This document shows, piece by piece, positions 24,301-36,675 of a stretch of 64,000 nucleotides of DNA. The stretch is from Seison nebaliae. Taxonomy: Eukaryota > Rotifera > Pararotatoria > Seisonacea > Seisonidae. A program made the translations under genes and the position numbers. Under the pieces are notes generated by a model that worked only from the letters and a program-made list of their open reading frames with translations, had not been told where the DNA came from and made no database searches. The DNA lies in the NCBI GenBank assembly GCA_023231475.1, contig JALJEE010001081.1, positions 62,001-126,000 on the forward strand. Reading direction: 5' to 3'. Position 1 is the stretch's first letter. Every line of letters starts with the position of its first letter.

Positions 24301-25519
24301 GTACATTTGTTGCACTCGCGAGTCGCCACCAGAAAGGAATGTGATGAATCATGAAACTCTTCGAATGGATGTAAGAGAAATGGGTTGAAATGGGAGTGAA
24401 AAGTCGGTAATAAGTCAAATAAGAAACAATTAGGGAGCAAAGCAACATGTGAACGATAACAAGAAAAGAAATGATGTTTCGTATAAATACTTATTTCTTC
24501 ATCTAAATGACTTGTTGAGGAAAAAATCATTTAAGAATTAATAAGAATAGCAATAAATCGAAGAAGGCGAGGAAGAAGAAAGAGAAGAAGACTAAATCAA
24601 ATGCCTCTTATAGATGTGGGATATCATTGATAATCATCTATCAATATAAATATGAATACATGTGTATTTATCATTATAGGCTGATGAATGAAGTCTCAAA
24701 TAAAGTATCTCTATATCTGCATATGTAAACGATATGAGAATCGTTAAGAATTGGTCTGGACATCTCCTCCGAGGGGAGAAGTGGGACGACTCACACATCC
24801 TATTCGTTTCCATTACCGAATCATTGATACGGGTCTCATTGATCGGGGGAGGAGAGGTGATAGATCTACGATGAATTGAAAGTTTGTCCCCGTGCGATCA
24901 TCTGTCCAACTTCAATAAAAGTATGTAGAGAAAGTATGTGAGTATGAGAAAGGAATAAATGAATAAATAGGAAAAATCATTTATTCACATTAAGAACAAC
25001 ACAAACTATTTGCCTGGTTATGGCGATTAAAACAACTATTTACTAATTTGTCATAACGGATGCGGCTGTCTTTCATTCACTTCGATTCACTCCTTTTCTT
25101 TACACTTTCTTCTCTCTGTATCTCCTCCAATCTTAACAACTCATTCCCTTCTTCGTTTTAATTTCATCAACATTTTTCACTCGACTACTTTCGTGATATT
25201 TTTATTATTCCTTTCGAAATTCATATCAATTGTATTTTTACTCTGCCTTATTATCATTAATGTATTAAAGTAATCATTCGAAGACGATGTAGAGAGAATC
25301 AAACAGTTATCGACTAACTAAACAAATAAATTAGTAAGGAGAGTGAAGTGACTGAAACACCGAAAGAAAGAAAGAAAGAAAAAAGATCGAACAGTTGAAA
25401 AGATAATGCGTGATGATATAAATCGAACAGATGGGTTAAGGAAGACGAAACTGAAAGAAATGAAAGAACTGTTTACAAGTCTCATAAAACTATAATTTGA
25501 TTCATCTCTTTATATCGAC

Positions 25520-25554
25520 AATCATCATCATCATCATCATGATTGTTGTTGTTG
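25520..25554. repeat. (ATC)n followed by (GTT)n microsatellite
   Basis: ATC repeats at 25520-25540 run directly into a GTT-rich run to about 25554. Confidence 0.85.
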
Positions 25555-26116
25555 TGGGTATGATGAAAAGTGAATAAAGGGCGAAAACAATACAAATTGA
25601 AATTGTTAATTATAGAGATCGGAGTAACGGTGTGGAAGGAAGAAATCATTTTAGTAAATAGAATAGTTGATGGATTTGTTGTCAATGAGAGAAAGTAATG
25701 AAGAGAATGTTCCTTAGTATGCAGTATGATAAAATAAGTACGCGGAAATAAGAAAGTTGAATGATTAATAGTTTTTCTTCTAACAGAGGTATCCATGTTT
25801 ATTATTCATTTGTATGTATATTGATGCTTCCAAAATAATTTCTAATTTTATTATTCTTCTTATTATTGAGAAATGAATTAATGATTTTGAAATAATACTT
25901 CTATCAACTCAAATCATGTTACACGTGAGAGTGCTGACGTCTCATTCTCCACTGTGGCTGTGTGGCGGTGCGTGTCAGAACCTAAACGAGTTCTTCCATA
26001 AAAATTAATGTTATTGTTCCCATTAATATTACACTATACACAAAAAGAAAAGTAATCGGTGGATATGTAAGTACCAATTCAATTTACATATATATCATTC
26101 GAATTATTTAACTTCC

Positions 26117-26143
26117 ATCATCATCATCATCATCATCATCATC
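26117..26143. repeat. (CAT)n microsatellite
   Basis: Nine consecutive CAT/ATC units without interruption. Confidence 0.9.
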
Positions 26144-27907
26144 GTCAATATAACAAAGAGAAGGGAATTAAGAAGAAAAATAAATGATTTGTATGACATA
26201 TTTTTGGCAATACTTCCATTTTTAATGAATATGTACGTATCATCATCATGAGCATCATGATCAGCAACTAAGAGAACAATGTGGAGAAATAATGGTTAAA
26301 GAATTTTTAATTAAATATTTTTATTTTTCAAAGACATATCATAATCAACAGGAACAATAACATCGGAACACATATTTGGAGAATGTTGTTTTCCTTTCAA
26401 TTCGATGTACAACTTAATTCCCTCTTCTGCCTCAATTACCTTTTAGACAATTGCCTGTAACTATAAATCGACTAACAATTAAATTTATTCACATTAATGT
26501 TAGGGAAGAAGGAGTACTATGTACTTAACTGCTTTCTACATGATAATCATGACTGCGAGCTAAAGAAATACTAATCCGACGGATGGTTGGATGTTGAGGA
26601 AGAAAGAAAAACTTTCTTCGCCTAATTCCCCTAATTAATTACATTCTCATTCTGAAACTTAAGCACATTATCTAATGGTACTTACCTAGAAATGGCTCGC
26701 ACATTATTGAAATTCAAATAATTGGGAATAAATCCCAATGATCTTTGAATGAAATTATACAACTTTTTGATAACTTTCTAATCGAATGACTGGCTTATCA
26801 TATTCTATCACATGCTATCTCTGTTTTGGGATAAACAGAAGAAGATTTGAATCAATATTTGAAATTGAGAATGATTTCAATTGAATCTCCTCTTTGTTTT
26901 ATGAGCGACCTTCCTCATCTCATTCGATTAGGAGTTAAGTTGCGATTAGTGTGTGAAGTGGGAAGTGATTGTATTTATATTAACATGAATCTTTGTTTAC
27001 CGATAGGAATGTTTGATTATTATGAGAAGATTGATGGTGTGTGTATGTGTGTGTGAGTGTGTGTGAGGAAAGAATGAACCTTCAACTAGTCGACGAAGAC
27101 GAATGTACGTTATCCGTTGATGGTATGTACATGTGGAACGGGTCGTATAGAAAGAGAAGTCAAATGGAATAAAAATTCTAATTGGCATTGGAAGAAGACG
27201 TCGGATAAACCGTTCGAACGGAAATATGAAGAATTATTATGAATGGAACATCCGATTATTGACGAGTAGATATGAGGAATTATCGACAATATCATCAAAA
27301 TAAAGATTGGAACGACAGACAAATAAAAATGAATTAAATTACTTGTCGTTGTTGTTGTTGTTGTTAGTTCAATTAGTTTCCACTTAACATCTTTTCCACA
27401 CTTACAATTCTCATTCGATGGAAACAATGCCACATAAGAAGATTGATTACATAATGATGGATGAATTTAGTGAATGAAATCATTTATGTAACTAGTCTGA
27501 TGCCAAATGAGATTCATCACGTGAACATAATTCTTTAGATGATCATTAATGTATCTGGAGGTTTTTTCCCTCTGCCCGCATGGGAGAAATATGTAAATGA
27601 ACTTGTTTTATCATTTCAATTCAAATCGTCTGCTTTCGGAGAACGAGAAAGAGAGAGAGGAGAAGGAAGACAAGACAAGATGAATCAGATTTGCTTCTTC
27701 ATCGATAGCATGCTCCTCCATCATGGTGATAATGGAGAGAATAAGTTGTTGTTTGAAGATGAAATGGAGAAGGAATGAAGGAGAATGATTTGTATAAACA
27801 AAAATTATGTAGAGTTGAACGGAAAGACAAGAGCAAATGAAGTAAATGAAACGAATTGTAGTTGGGGGAAGGTGAATTTTATGGAACGAACGAAAAAACG
27901 AACCAAA

Positions 27908-27935
27908 CAATAATAATAATAATAATAATAATAAT
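27908..27935. repeat. (AAT)n microsatellite
   Basis: About nine uninterrupted AAT units. Confidence 0.9.
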
Positions 27936-29671
27936 GTTAATAATATTATGGAATGTAGTTGTAGTGATGATGGAAATTGAATCAAATCAAATACAGCATA
28001 AAGACGTGAATAATTATATGGAATATGTGAATATGGGGAAAGGTTCCACATTTTAGAAAGTGATGATGATAATGAGGAACTTAATGTAATAAATGAAGAA
28101 ATACTTATTATTTTAATATTATTTAATCAGATCGATCTATTATCAGACCATTCCGTACGTGTACATAATAGGGGAGAATGTCTTATTGAATATCAACAAG
28201 AGCCACCGCGCTAGAGTTTATTACACTCATTTATTTGTATACGAATTACTTATTGACAGATACGTGTGTAAATGTTCGTCGATTGATATTAATTCCGTTC
28301 AACTCTTCTAATTAAGTATGAATTGAATGGCATAGAGAAGATAAATGTTGGGATGAAAGAATGAAAAGTAACGGAGAATAACGACTCTATATTGCTTCTT
28401 AAACTCTTTTATTTCCATTCATCTTGCCGCATTCACAGCAATAATCATCATCTCTCTATGAATGATTTGGTGGGTTGATGGAGTGTAATATTCATCCGAC
28501 CCAACACGCCAGAGAAAGACACTTGTATATAATGTCGACTAAGCGACATCTAAGACGGAGAATAGACTATACATATAATCGACTAATAAATAAAAATACA
28601 ATTAGAAAAGAACATTGGAATTGATAGATAAAATGAGAAAGAAGAACCATTCCGTTCTCAATGAAGTAGAAAGGAAAATACATGGAAACATCACCGACAC
28701 TTTTCCGCAGTCGTCAGGGCACTTGTCTCCTCACTAGCCAACTATCAAATATGGTCATTTCGCCAATGACTTATAAGCTTAATATATTCACACTCAATAA
28801 TACTCATTGGTGGGAGTTGGTTGACACGTCGTCTTTATACGCCCGTCTAACTAATGTCATGAAAAGCTACTTGTCTCCATCATACAGTTTGTTTAGTGGT
28901 GGTTGCTGTGTGAAGATTAATGTCGAAATAATAAAAATAGTTATTGGCTCAATATAATTTATTCAATTTCTTCCTTTCGACAGATTTCTCCTTATGATAA
29001 TCGTTTTGTTTAACTTAACTATATATATCTTTTCTCACGTTCCTCATTCAATTAAGATTCCTTCTCCTTCTCTCCTCCTCCTCTCCAACTCGACACCATC
29101 ATTGTTAACAAGTCCATTATCTGTCAACATCCTCCTTAATATTCCTCGACATGTCTTACTAACTTGCCACGATTTAACGATGAAACCAACGAAGAAATTT
29201 ATTATAAAAATAAAGAACTGTCTTGCAAGACGAATTTGAACAGGTCATAAGTTCGATAAAATAACAACAAATTAAACGAGAAAAATAAGCATGAATGAAG
29301 GTATAAATGAACGAGAAATGAACGAGAAATGATGGCATATAATTATGTCGTTAATTGTTCCGATGTTAATTAATGACATTCCCATCTAACTTCTATTAAC
29401 TAAAACTATAAATTGATGATTGATAAAAAAAGGATAAAATTTGAAAATTATCTTCAAATTATGACGAAAAAGCAATGTCTAGTGAAAGTGGCGGATGGAG
29501 TGTAATTGGAATACGATTCGAAATATGTGGAGTTATGTTTGAAGGAATATCAAGGTGCTTCAATCGACGGAAATAAAGTGAAGAGTACGAGAAGTAAGAA
29601 TATTCTTCAAACGGAAATCTCCTCACTCATTTTCGAACATTTGAATATTCGAGAATAAAAGGCCAACTTCC

Positions 29672-29699
29672 TCACACACACACACAAACACACACACTC
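29672..29699. repeat. (CA)n microsatellite
   Basis: CA dinucleotide run with one AAA interruption. Confidence 0.85.
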
Positions 29700-30598
29700 A
29701 CAAGAGAATCAAAGACATTTTTGAGGTGGTTGATGTAGTCGAAGTTTACTTGCGGTGATAGAAAGCGGAACAAATTAAGAAGAATAATGTGATGATTGTG
29801 GTGGTAATTGATCGATATAAATGAATCAATTATAAGTCTCCGATTGAATTGAAAGAAATATGTTGTAGTAGTTAAGGAATTGGGAATGAGACAACTAAAC
29901 TCCGACAAAGAAAAATTACTTCATAATATGAGAGATAGATAGTTTGGAGAGGAGGGGAGCGAGATCGAATGGAACGGAAAGAAGTAACACGGAATGGAAT
30001 AAGAAGAGTACAAGTAAAGTGGGGGGGAACAGTAAAAGAACAAGCGAATTAGAAAGAATGAATAAATGATTGAATGTCTCTTGCCTCCTTATCGTTCTGT
30101 GAATTATAATTTTCGTATTTATGATGAAAGGAAAACAAAAGTAAACGAAGAGGGAAACGATCAACATATATTGTTTCTCTAGTTAAAATGACGAAGAAAT
30201 AAAGAAAAGGACTTCGGAATGTATATATTGTTGATTATCTCATATCTTTATTGTTAAACGGATGAAACTCTTTGGGAGCATAATGAATTATGTTGGAAAT
30301 GATTTATTTTCCTTCTCTTACCTCTGCTCCTCTCTCCCGACGAACACGAACATCTATTTTGATGAATTCTCTTCCCTTCCCCCAATACCACCATTCCTTT
30401 CTATCAAACTAATCATTAATGATACATATTATGGAAGTATTAATGTACAAAATATCACACAATTCTCATCTTCTACAAATCTAACATTAGTGCCACCAAT
30501 TGGAATAGTGATATTGTCAATTCATGTTCGCATGAAGCGACAAGCTTATTCTTCTTATTCCTCAACATTATGAACAGCATCATTTACACAATAATCTA

Positions 30599-30617
30599 GG
30601 ACCTAGATTCTAGGTCC
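30599..30617. repeat. 19-bp palindrome
   Basis: GGACCTAGATTCTAGGTCC: two perfect 9-base arms around a single central T. Confidence 0.85.
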
Positions 30618-31254
30618 TTCGAGGATAGTCTCTTCAAATCCATTCATCGGAAACACATATACTTATTATCTGTTTCTAAACGCATATTTTATGCAAATTC
30701 TCTTTCTTTCAAATTTTTTCATTTGTCAACATAACTCGAATTCCTGCCAATTCAATTGATCTCACTTTAATAATTATTATTATTACTGTTGTTGTTGTTG
30801 TTATTTGAGAGAATCCTTCACACATATACATATCATCTATGTATTGTCAATAATTTCTGTCGTAAAAATTGAAAGGGCGAGAATGGATGAATAAATTCCA
30901 TTACTTTTGATACTTTCATTCCGAGAGCAATTTCAATCAATAATTCTCCGTCATTATTTTATCAATTCCTCCAAATATCTCGAACGTCTTTCATTCGTTT
31001 CATCGGAGAAAATATTTGTTCTAATTCTTTTCACGTTGTCACTCTTCTAATCGGTGAGATATTATGCTTGTTGAACAGTTTCTCTCGTCCACCATTAATC
31101 CAGGTCAATATAGATGAAATTGTTCTATTTCTTACAAATTCATTACGATAATATTAATTCGCGACTGATTTACTCCAAATCAACAATGACCCGTCTCGAT
31201 ATCTCAATCGTTTGACGTATAGACGCAAGTCGAATGATCGGGATACTTCTCCAC

Positions 31255-31551
31255 CTTTCCAGTTCTTCTATTCGAACCGGACACTTTCCAAATCTAATTT
31301 GAAGTTCGTAAATTTTTAAACAACCGCGAACTTTTTTGACAGTTCTTAACTAAATTTGAATTGAAATTTGAAATTGTTTTTATAGTTCTGAAGTTAAGAA
31401 CGATTTGATACTAAAGGAAACTCTGCTCAAAATAAATTATCTGGTGTACTAAAAATGTGATGTAATCTGATAGAAAATTAAAAAGTTGTTGAGAAAAGGT
31501 CGAATTTTTTGGATTTGGAAGATGTCCGGTTCGAGTCCAAGAATTGGAAAG
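31255..31551. mobile_element. MITE-like element with 40-bp terminal inverted repeats
   Basis: The left end (31255-31294, starting CTTTCCAGTTCTTC) is the inverse of the right end (31512-31551, ending CCAAGAATTGGAAAG). Of 40 positions, 34 match (85%), and similarity stops sharply at CTTTCC/GGAAAG on the outside. The ~217-bp interior is AT-rich and non-coding, and contains a second, inner inverted pair (GTTCTTAACT near 31342, AGTTAAGAAC near 31393). Length and structure fit a non-autonomous DNA transposon. I see no clear target-site duplication, so an old copy or a simple hairpin-forming sequence is possible. Confidence 0.55.
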
Positions 31552-34450
31552 ATTGACTATTGTCCTCCTACGATAGAGTATTGGTAGTTAAATGTCTGTA
31601 CAAATTTCGATTGATCGTCGACCTAAACTTCTCCGATGATTGTTTCTATGAGAATTATGTCGACTCGAACAATTAATTGATATCTAGTAATTGATGGATG
31701 TGTACCTCTTATTTATGTTTCTTTTAAGAGAATTATAGATTATCGAATTGTGACACAGTTGGAGCATTCGACACAAAACTAATATGGAATTAAAAGAACT
31801 AGAAGTATTCCATCCTTGACTTGTAGCGGGGAGGAAAGAATTATAAGATATTACACAATTGGAAAAGACGTTTGGTTGTCGAGGAATTAGTGTGTTTGAG
31901 AGGAAGAGAAAGGTAATAATCAAATCAATAGTAGGGAAGTATGTTGATATGAAGTTAAATGAGGGAACCGAATAATATTAATAAGAACAAGGGTCATAAA
32001 AAAGAATGATTGTCGTAGGTAATTGAATATATTGGGGAGGGGGTTTTCTTCGATGAATTGACTCAAATATTTATGGGGGAAGCAAACTAACTTAAATTCA
32101 TAATAAATAATATTTCTGGGAAAGAAATTTCTCAATTGTGTTGTTGGTGATATATAATGGGAAAATTTTAACTTATGTCGTCGTAACCAAATAAAGCAAA
32201 ACTTAAAATTATTAGATATATTCTCCTTTTCGATTATCATGTTTCCTCTCCATCTACCTCCTCGTCCTCCATCTCTCTTACTTACTTACATAATAGTATG
32301 GGGAAGAGCTGCTTAAACTAACTGGAAATTGCATGTCGATTTGTCAATTGGAATGAATCAATCGTTATGTTTTCTTCTTTCTTTCTTTTTTTCTTTCTTC
32401 GATTACTTCTCTTTTGCACTTGGATGTGAAAAGATTGCATTGCTTCACATTAAATTACGTAATAATCAGTTTTTACACAAGTTAAGTTATTTTCGGAAGA
32501 AAACTTAAACAGAGGGAGGTAATTGCTTGCCTCCCTAATCATAATAATGAGAATAATGGTGGGTAATCTTCCAATTAATCATCGAATTATGATAAAAGAA
32601 AAATGAATATTATTCATTGAATAATAAAACGATAACTTCCATCTTAACACTTTGACATTTATGGTCGCTTTCGTATCGAACTCAATCAACTACTACTATT
32701 ACTACAATCTTACCTCTCTCCCCTACAATTGATTAAATCAATTTTTCTTCATCCATCTTCCACTCTCCCAACGGCTAAGGCGCGAAATTTCTGCTCAAGC
32801 GAAGAGGTGAAAGAAAGTATCATCATTGACATATGTTTACAACCGGGGAAGAATGTTGTAGAGGGGAGGGGATGAATTGAACGAAAACTTCATAGTTGGA
32901 TGGAGCAATTGGAATAAAATGAAAAATGGCTTAAATGAATATGATTTAATGACAACTTAAATTCAATCCTTTCTTTGACGATAGAAATAAAGAGATATAA
33001 TAACAGTCAACACAATCGACTATTCATCGACGAGCTACCGACGAAAAATAAAAGACTAACAAAGCGAGAAAGTAAGAATATTAGATAATATGAGATAGTG
33101 CATGTCTCTCTACTTTTTCGCTTTCTTTCTCTAACATTTGTATGATATATTTGTATAATTATGTTTACTAATATCATACGTCGAAGTAGAAAACAAAAAG
33201 GAAAGAATAATAATAATCATACTCTCCCCAACTGATTAGAAGGGAAGATTAATATCAATTTTTCTACTTGCTTCACTTTCATTATTATCCTCATCATCTA
33301 TCATTATATGATGAGGAAAATCTAACCTAATATACGCGATGATAATATAAATGATATAATTCTCCTACTAATAAATAGTTTCATTTCTATGAATAATTTT
33401 GATTTATTTATAATTGTACATATTATTATCTGATGCTTCGATTTGGCCGATCTCTGCCAATCCATTCACCATATACACCACAACCATATTATGTTACGCC
33501 AATTCATATTATGGCAAGTGTTATAATGATAATTAAATAAAATAATTTAACGTTTCGTAGAAGAAGATCGTATTCCTTCAACTTGTCACTCATTCAATCG
33601 TTCATTTCATGTCAACCAAATTCCTATCATCATCAATTCTCTCATTATTATCTTCTCATATCAATCCCCCTCACATTCATCACGATTGTGTTGATAGTTT
33701 TCCTCATTACACTTATTATATAATCGAGAAGTAATAACTATATCTAATTTCATTTAACAATGAATATCATCAACCATTTGTTTGACAATAAAACTCTTCT
33801 ATTTCTTCACTAAATTATTATGAAATTATCATCAAATTATCATTAAAGAAGTATTAGAGAATTTTAATTATGAAAATCAAGGAAACGATTTCGATTGATC
33901 GACAAAAGCAAAAAAAACTACTTTTTTCAAACATTCTAATTTGTTTACTCTACAATTTTTTTTCTACGTAGTCAACACTCGACTAAGTGGCTCGTAGACG
34001 AGGAATGTTACGTATTTATCAAATTGTTTGTTTCGAATTGAATTATTCGTTACCAAATCATGAAAGAATGACAGAGGAGTATCGAAAGAAATTATAATTG
34101 TTGCCGATCGATAACTTCTATGACAATCCCTAAATTTGTTGACATTACTTAGAGAAGATTCAAATTGACTTCTTCACAATCACAGTGCTCTTAAGACTTA
34201 CGGATATCTTAATAATTACTTATCTTAAGTGGGAACTTCATAGTTTTGTTTATCCTTAAGAAATGATCAATTATTTCTGTCCTGCTCCTAGTTAAGTGGA
34301 AAAGAAATGTACATTCGGTGTTATAAGTTGAAAAATAAGAAATATAAATAATACAACACACAGCATTCCAATTAAGAATAAACAAATACTTAAGCACAAC
34401 AACTGGAAGTTTGGAGAGAAGAAATACCTAATTTCCTGTAACTAATTTCT

Positions 34451-34482
34451 ACCGATTATTTACCGATTATTTACCGATTAAT
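34451..34482. repeat. 11-bp tandem repeat, three copies
   Basis: The unit ACCGATTATTT is repeated about three times head to tail. Confidence 0.8.
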
Positions 34483-35151
34483 TTTCAATTTGTCTTTTAT
34501 AAAAATTTTAATCATATACATAAATGGGAAATGTAATTTGGAATTGTTATGAAAAAATAAAACTGAAAAATATCGTTTGGTAATAACAAACTCGATGAAT
34601 TGAGAATCGCTGTTATGATAATATTCGTTCCAAAATCAGGTGAATTGATGGGAGAAGGAAAAGGAAAGAAATGGCGGAAAGGAAGAAAATTGAATGATTT
34701 AATGATTTTTCCGTTAATGATTTTGGAACTGGTAAATTTTTCATCTTCCCTTGATATGTTGTCAGGTTAAGTGCCTGCGTGTGAGGAAAAGATTGATGGT
34801 TGTTCATCCGTTCAAATTGATTCATCGACAAATGGAAATTAGTGTCAAATGAAATGTAATGGAAAGGGGATGGAATTGAATGGAAATCGAATCGTTTTGT
34901 TTAGGTATGTTGGACTGAAGTTTGAATGTTTATGATTAGATGAAGCAGAAGAAAGTATTAAGTGCATTGGAGGAATATTAGTAGGGAATTACATCGAATC
35001 AGCATCATCACCAACATTCGGACATGTCATTTATAAATAATGTTAATATGGTTTGACTTACAAGAGTTTGTTAGGGGGAATTTGAATGGAAATGAGAATG
35101 GAAATATTTCGGAGATTAACATTACGTCAACAAGTTGTTATGCATAATTTC

Positions 35152-35173
35152 TATTATTATTATTATTATTATT
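35152..35173. repeat. (TTA)n microsatellite
   Basis: About seven uninterrupted TTA/ATT units. A similar run lies at 40436-40453. Confidence 0.85.
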
Positions 35174-36623
35174 GTGGACATTGGGATGCATGAACGATTG
35201 AATGGATGGATGACTGAATGGATGTTCAGTTAATTAATTAAACTAATATTGGAAGTATTAGAGATGTTGAAGAGAATGATAATGTTTTGGGAGGTGATGA
35301 AGTCCGTAATAGAATTGAGTGAAATGAAGAATTGGAAGGAGAATGATTGAGAAAGTTGATATGTCGAGGAGTGTGTATGTAGCAGATGGAACTTAATTGA
35401 AAGTTTATTGTTCGTTGATTTAGTGACATGCTAAATAATCGAAATGTTATTCATCTTCTTCATCTTCTTTTCGTTAAGGAAGTACTCGATTCATTCGATT
35501 CATAATACGAAGGAGAAGAACATATTTATTAATTATGGCACATACCTCAACGCACATACATCGAACAGAAATGGCTGTTGGGTTGGGGTGTCCTCGACCT
35601 CGATACCGAGAAGAAAGGGATCGATCAGTTCGGAAAAGATTTATCATTCAATCATGAGAGAAGTAGGGAGTAATTGAGGAACATAAGTGTATTTTGAAGA
35701 TATTCCTACACATACACACACATCATACTCACCTGTACTACATAAACATTATTCGTATCACTTTGTCTCCTTTTCGACTTTTCCTTCCGATTCACTTAGT
35801 CAATTAATTGTGAAAGAAGTTCTCGATCAAATATCAGAATTTTGTCAATGTTAAACAGATTCTCTGTATCTTTCCTCTCGACGATGTTCGTCGAATTCGA
35901 CTACTTAAATTAGTTACTTAATCTGATGATTCGACTAAATCGACGAGCGATCAATGTAAAGAAAACAATGAAAATTTATGAAGAACCGAGAGAGATATCG
36001 GTAAATGTATTCGTTCGTTTCGCTTCATATTTGATGCTAATCTCAATTCTCTCGGATTATGTTTAGGATTCGAATGAAGATCACATACCCTTGAAATTAT
36101 TAGGGGGAGGAGGATGGGGGAGAAGAAGAAATGATGATTGTTCATCAATTATTTCAACATTGAAATAATCAAAACATTTCTAATTAAATTTCTCATCTCA
36201 AATAAGAGGAAAAGGAGGCATCATCATCTATGAAAATGATTTGAAGTGTCGATGACAATCGAATGAATTCATGTGAATCGTTACCCGATTAGGTGTGTGA
36301 ATCAATAAATGTAATAACGAAATGTGATGTTGATGAGTCAATATGGAGAAGATTTGACGGTGTATTGTAAATGTAAAGAAGAATATTTTTGTGATATTTC
36401 ATAATTGATAACAATTGATGGATGAACGATTTGAGTCTTTGTGGAATTGGGTTTTGTGAGAAGTTTATTGAAAGATGAAATTACTGCAACCTAATCGATC
36501 AATCAATCATTAAGAAAAAAAACGAGATACAATGAAGAAGAATAGTTGTTGAAAATAATATAGAAATGATTAGAAATGATTAGGAAAGTTATAGGTAGAA
36601 AACGGCAGAGGTTGAATAAAGAT

Positions 36624-36675
36624 TCATCATCAACATCATCATCATCATCATCATCATCATCTTCTTCTTCTTCTT
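36624..36675. repeat. (CAT)n-(CTT)n compound microsatellite
   Basis: A CAT array with one CAA interruption passes into five CTT units. Confidence 0.9.

Noticed and set aside
27539-28051. Open frames on both strands around 27.6-28.0 kb
   Set aside because: They arise from GA-rich and AAT repeat tracts and have low-complexity translations only.
31528-31538. GGTTCGAGTCC matches the tRNA B-box consensus
   Set aside because: No A box, cloverleaf stems or anticodon arm can be found upstream at the right distance; the motif is part of the inverted-repeat arm, whose other copy carries the complement.
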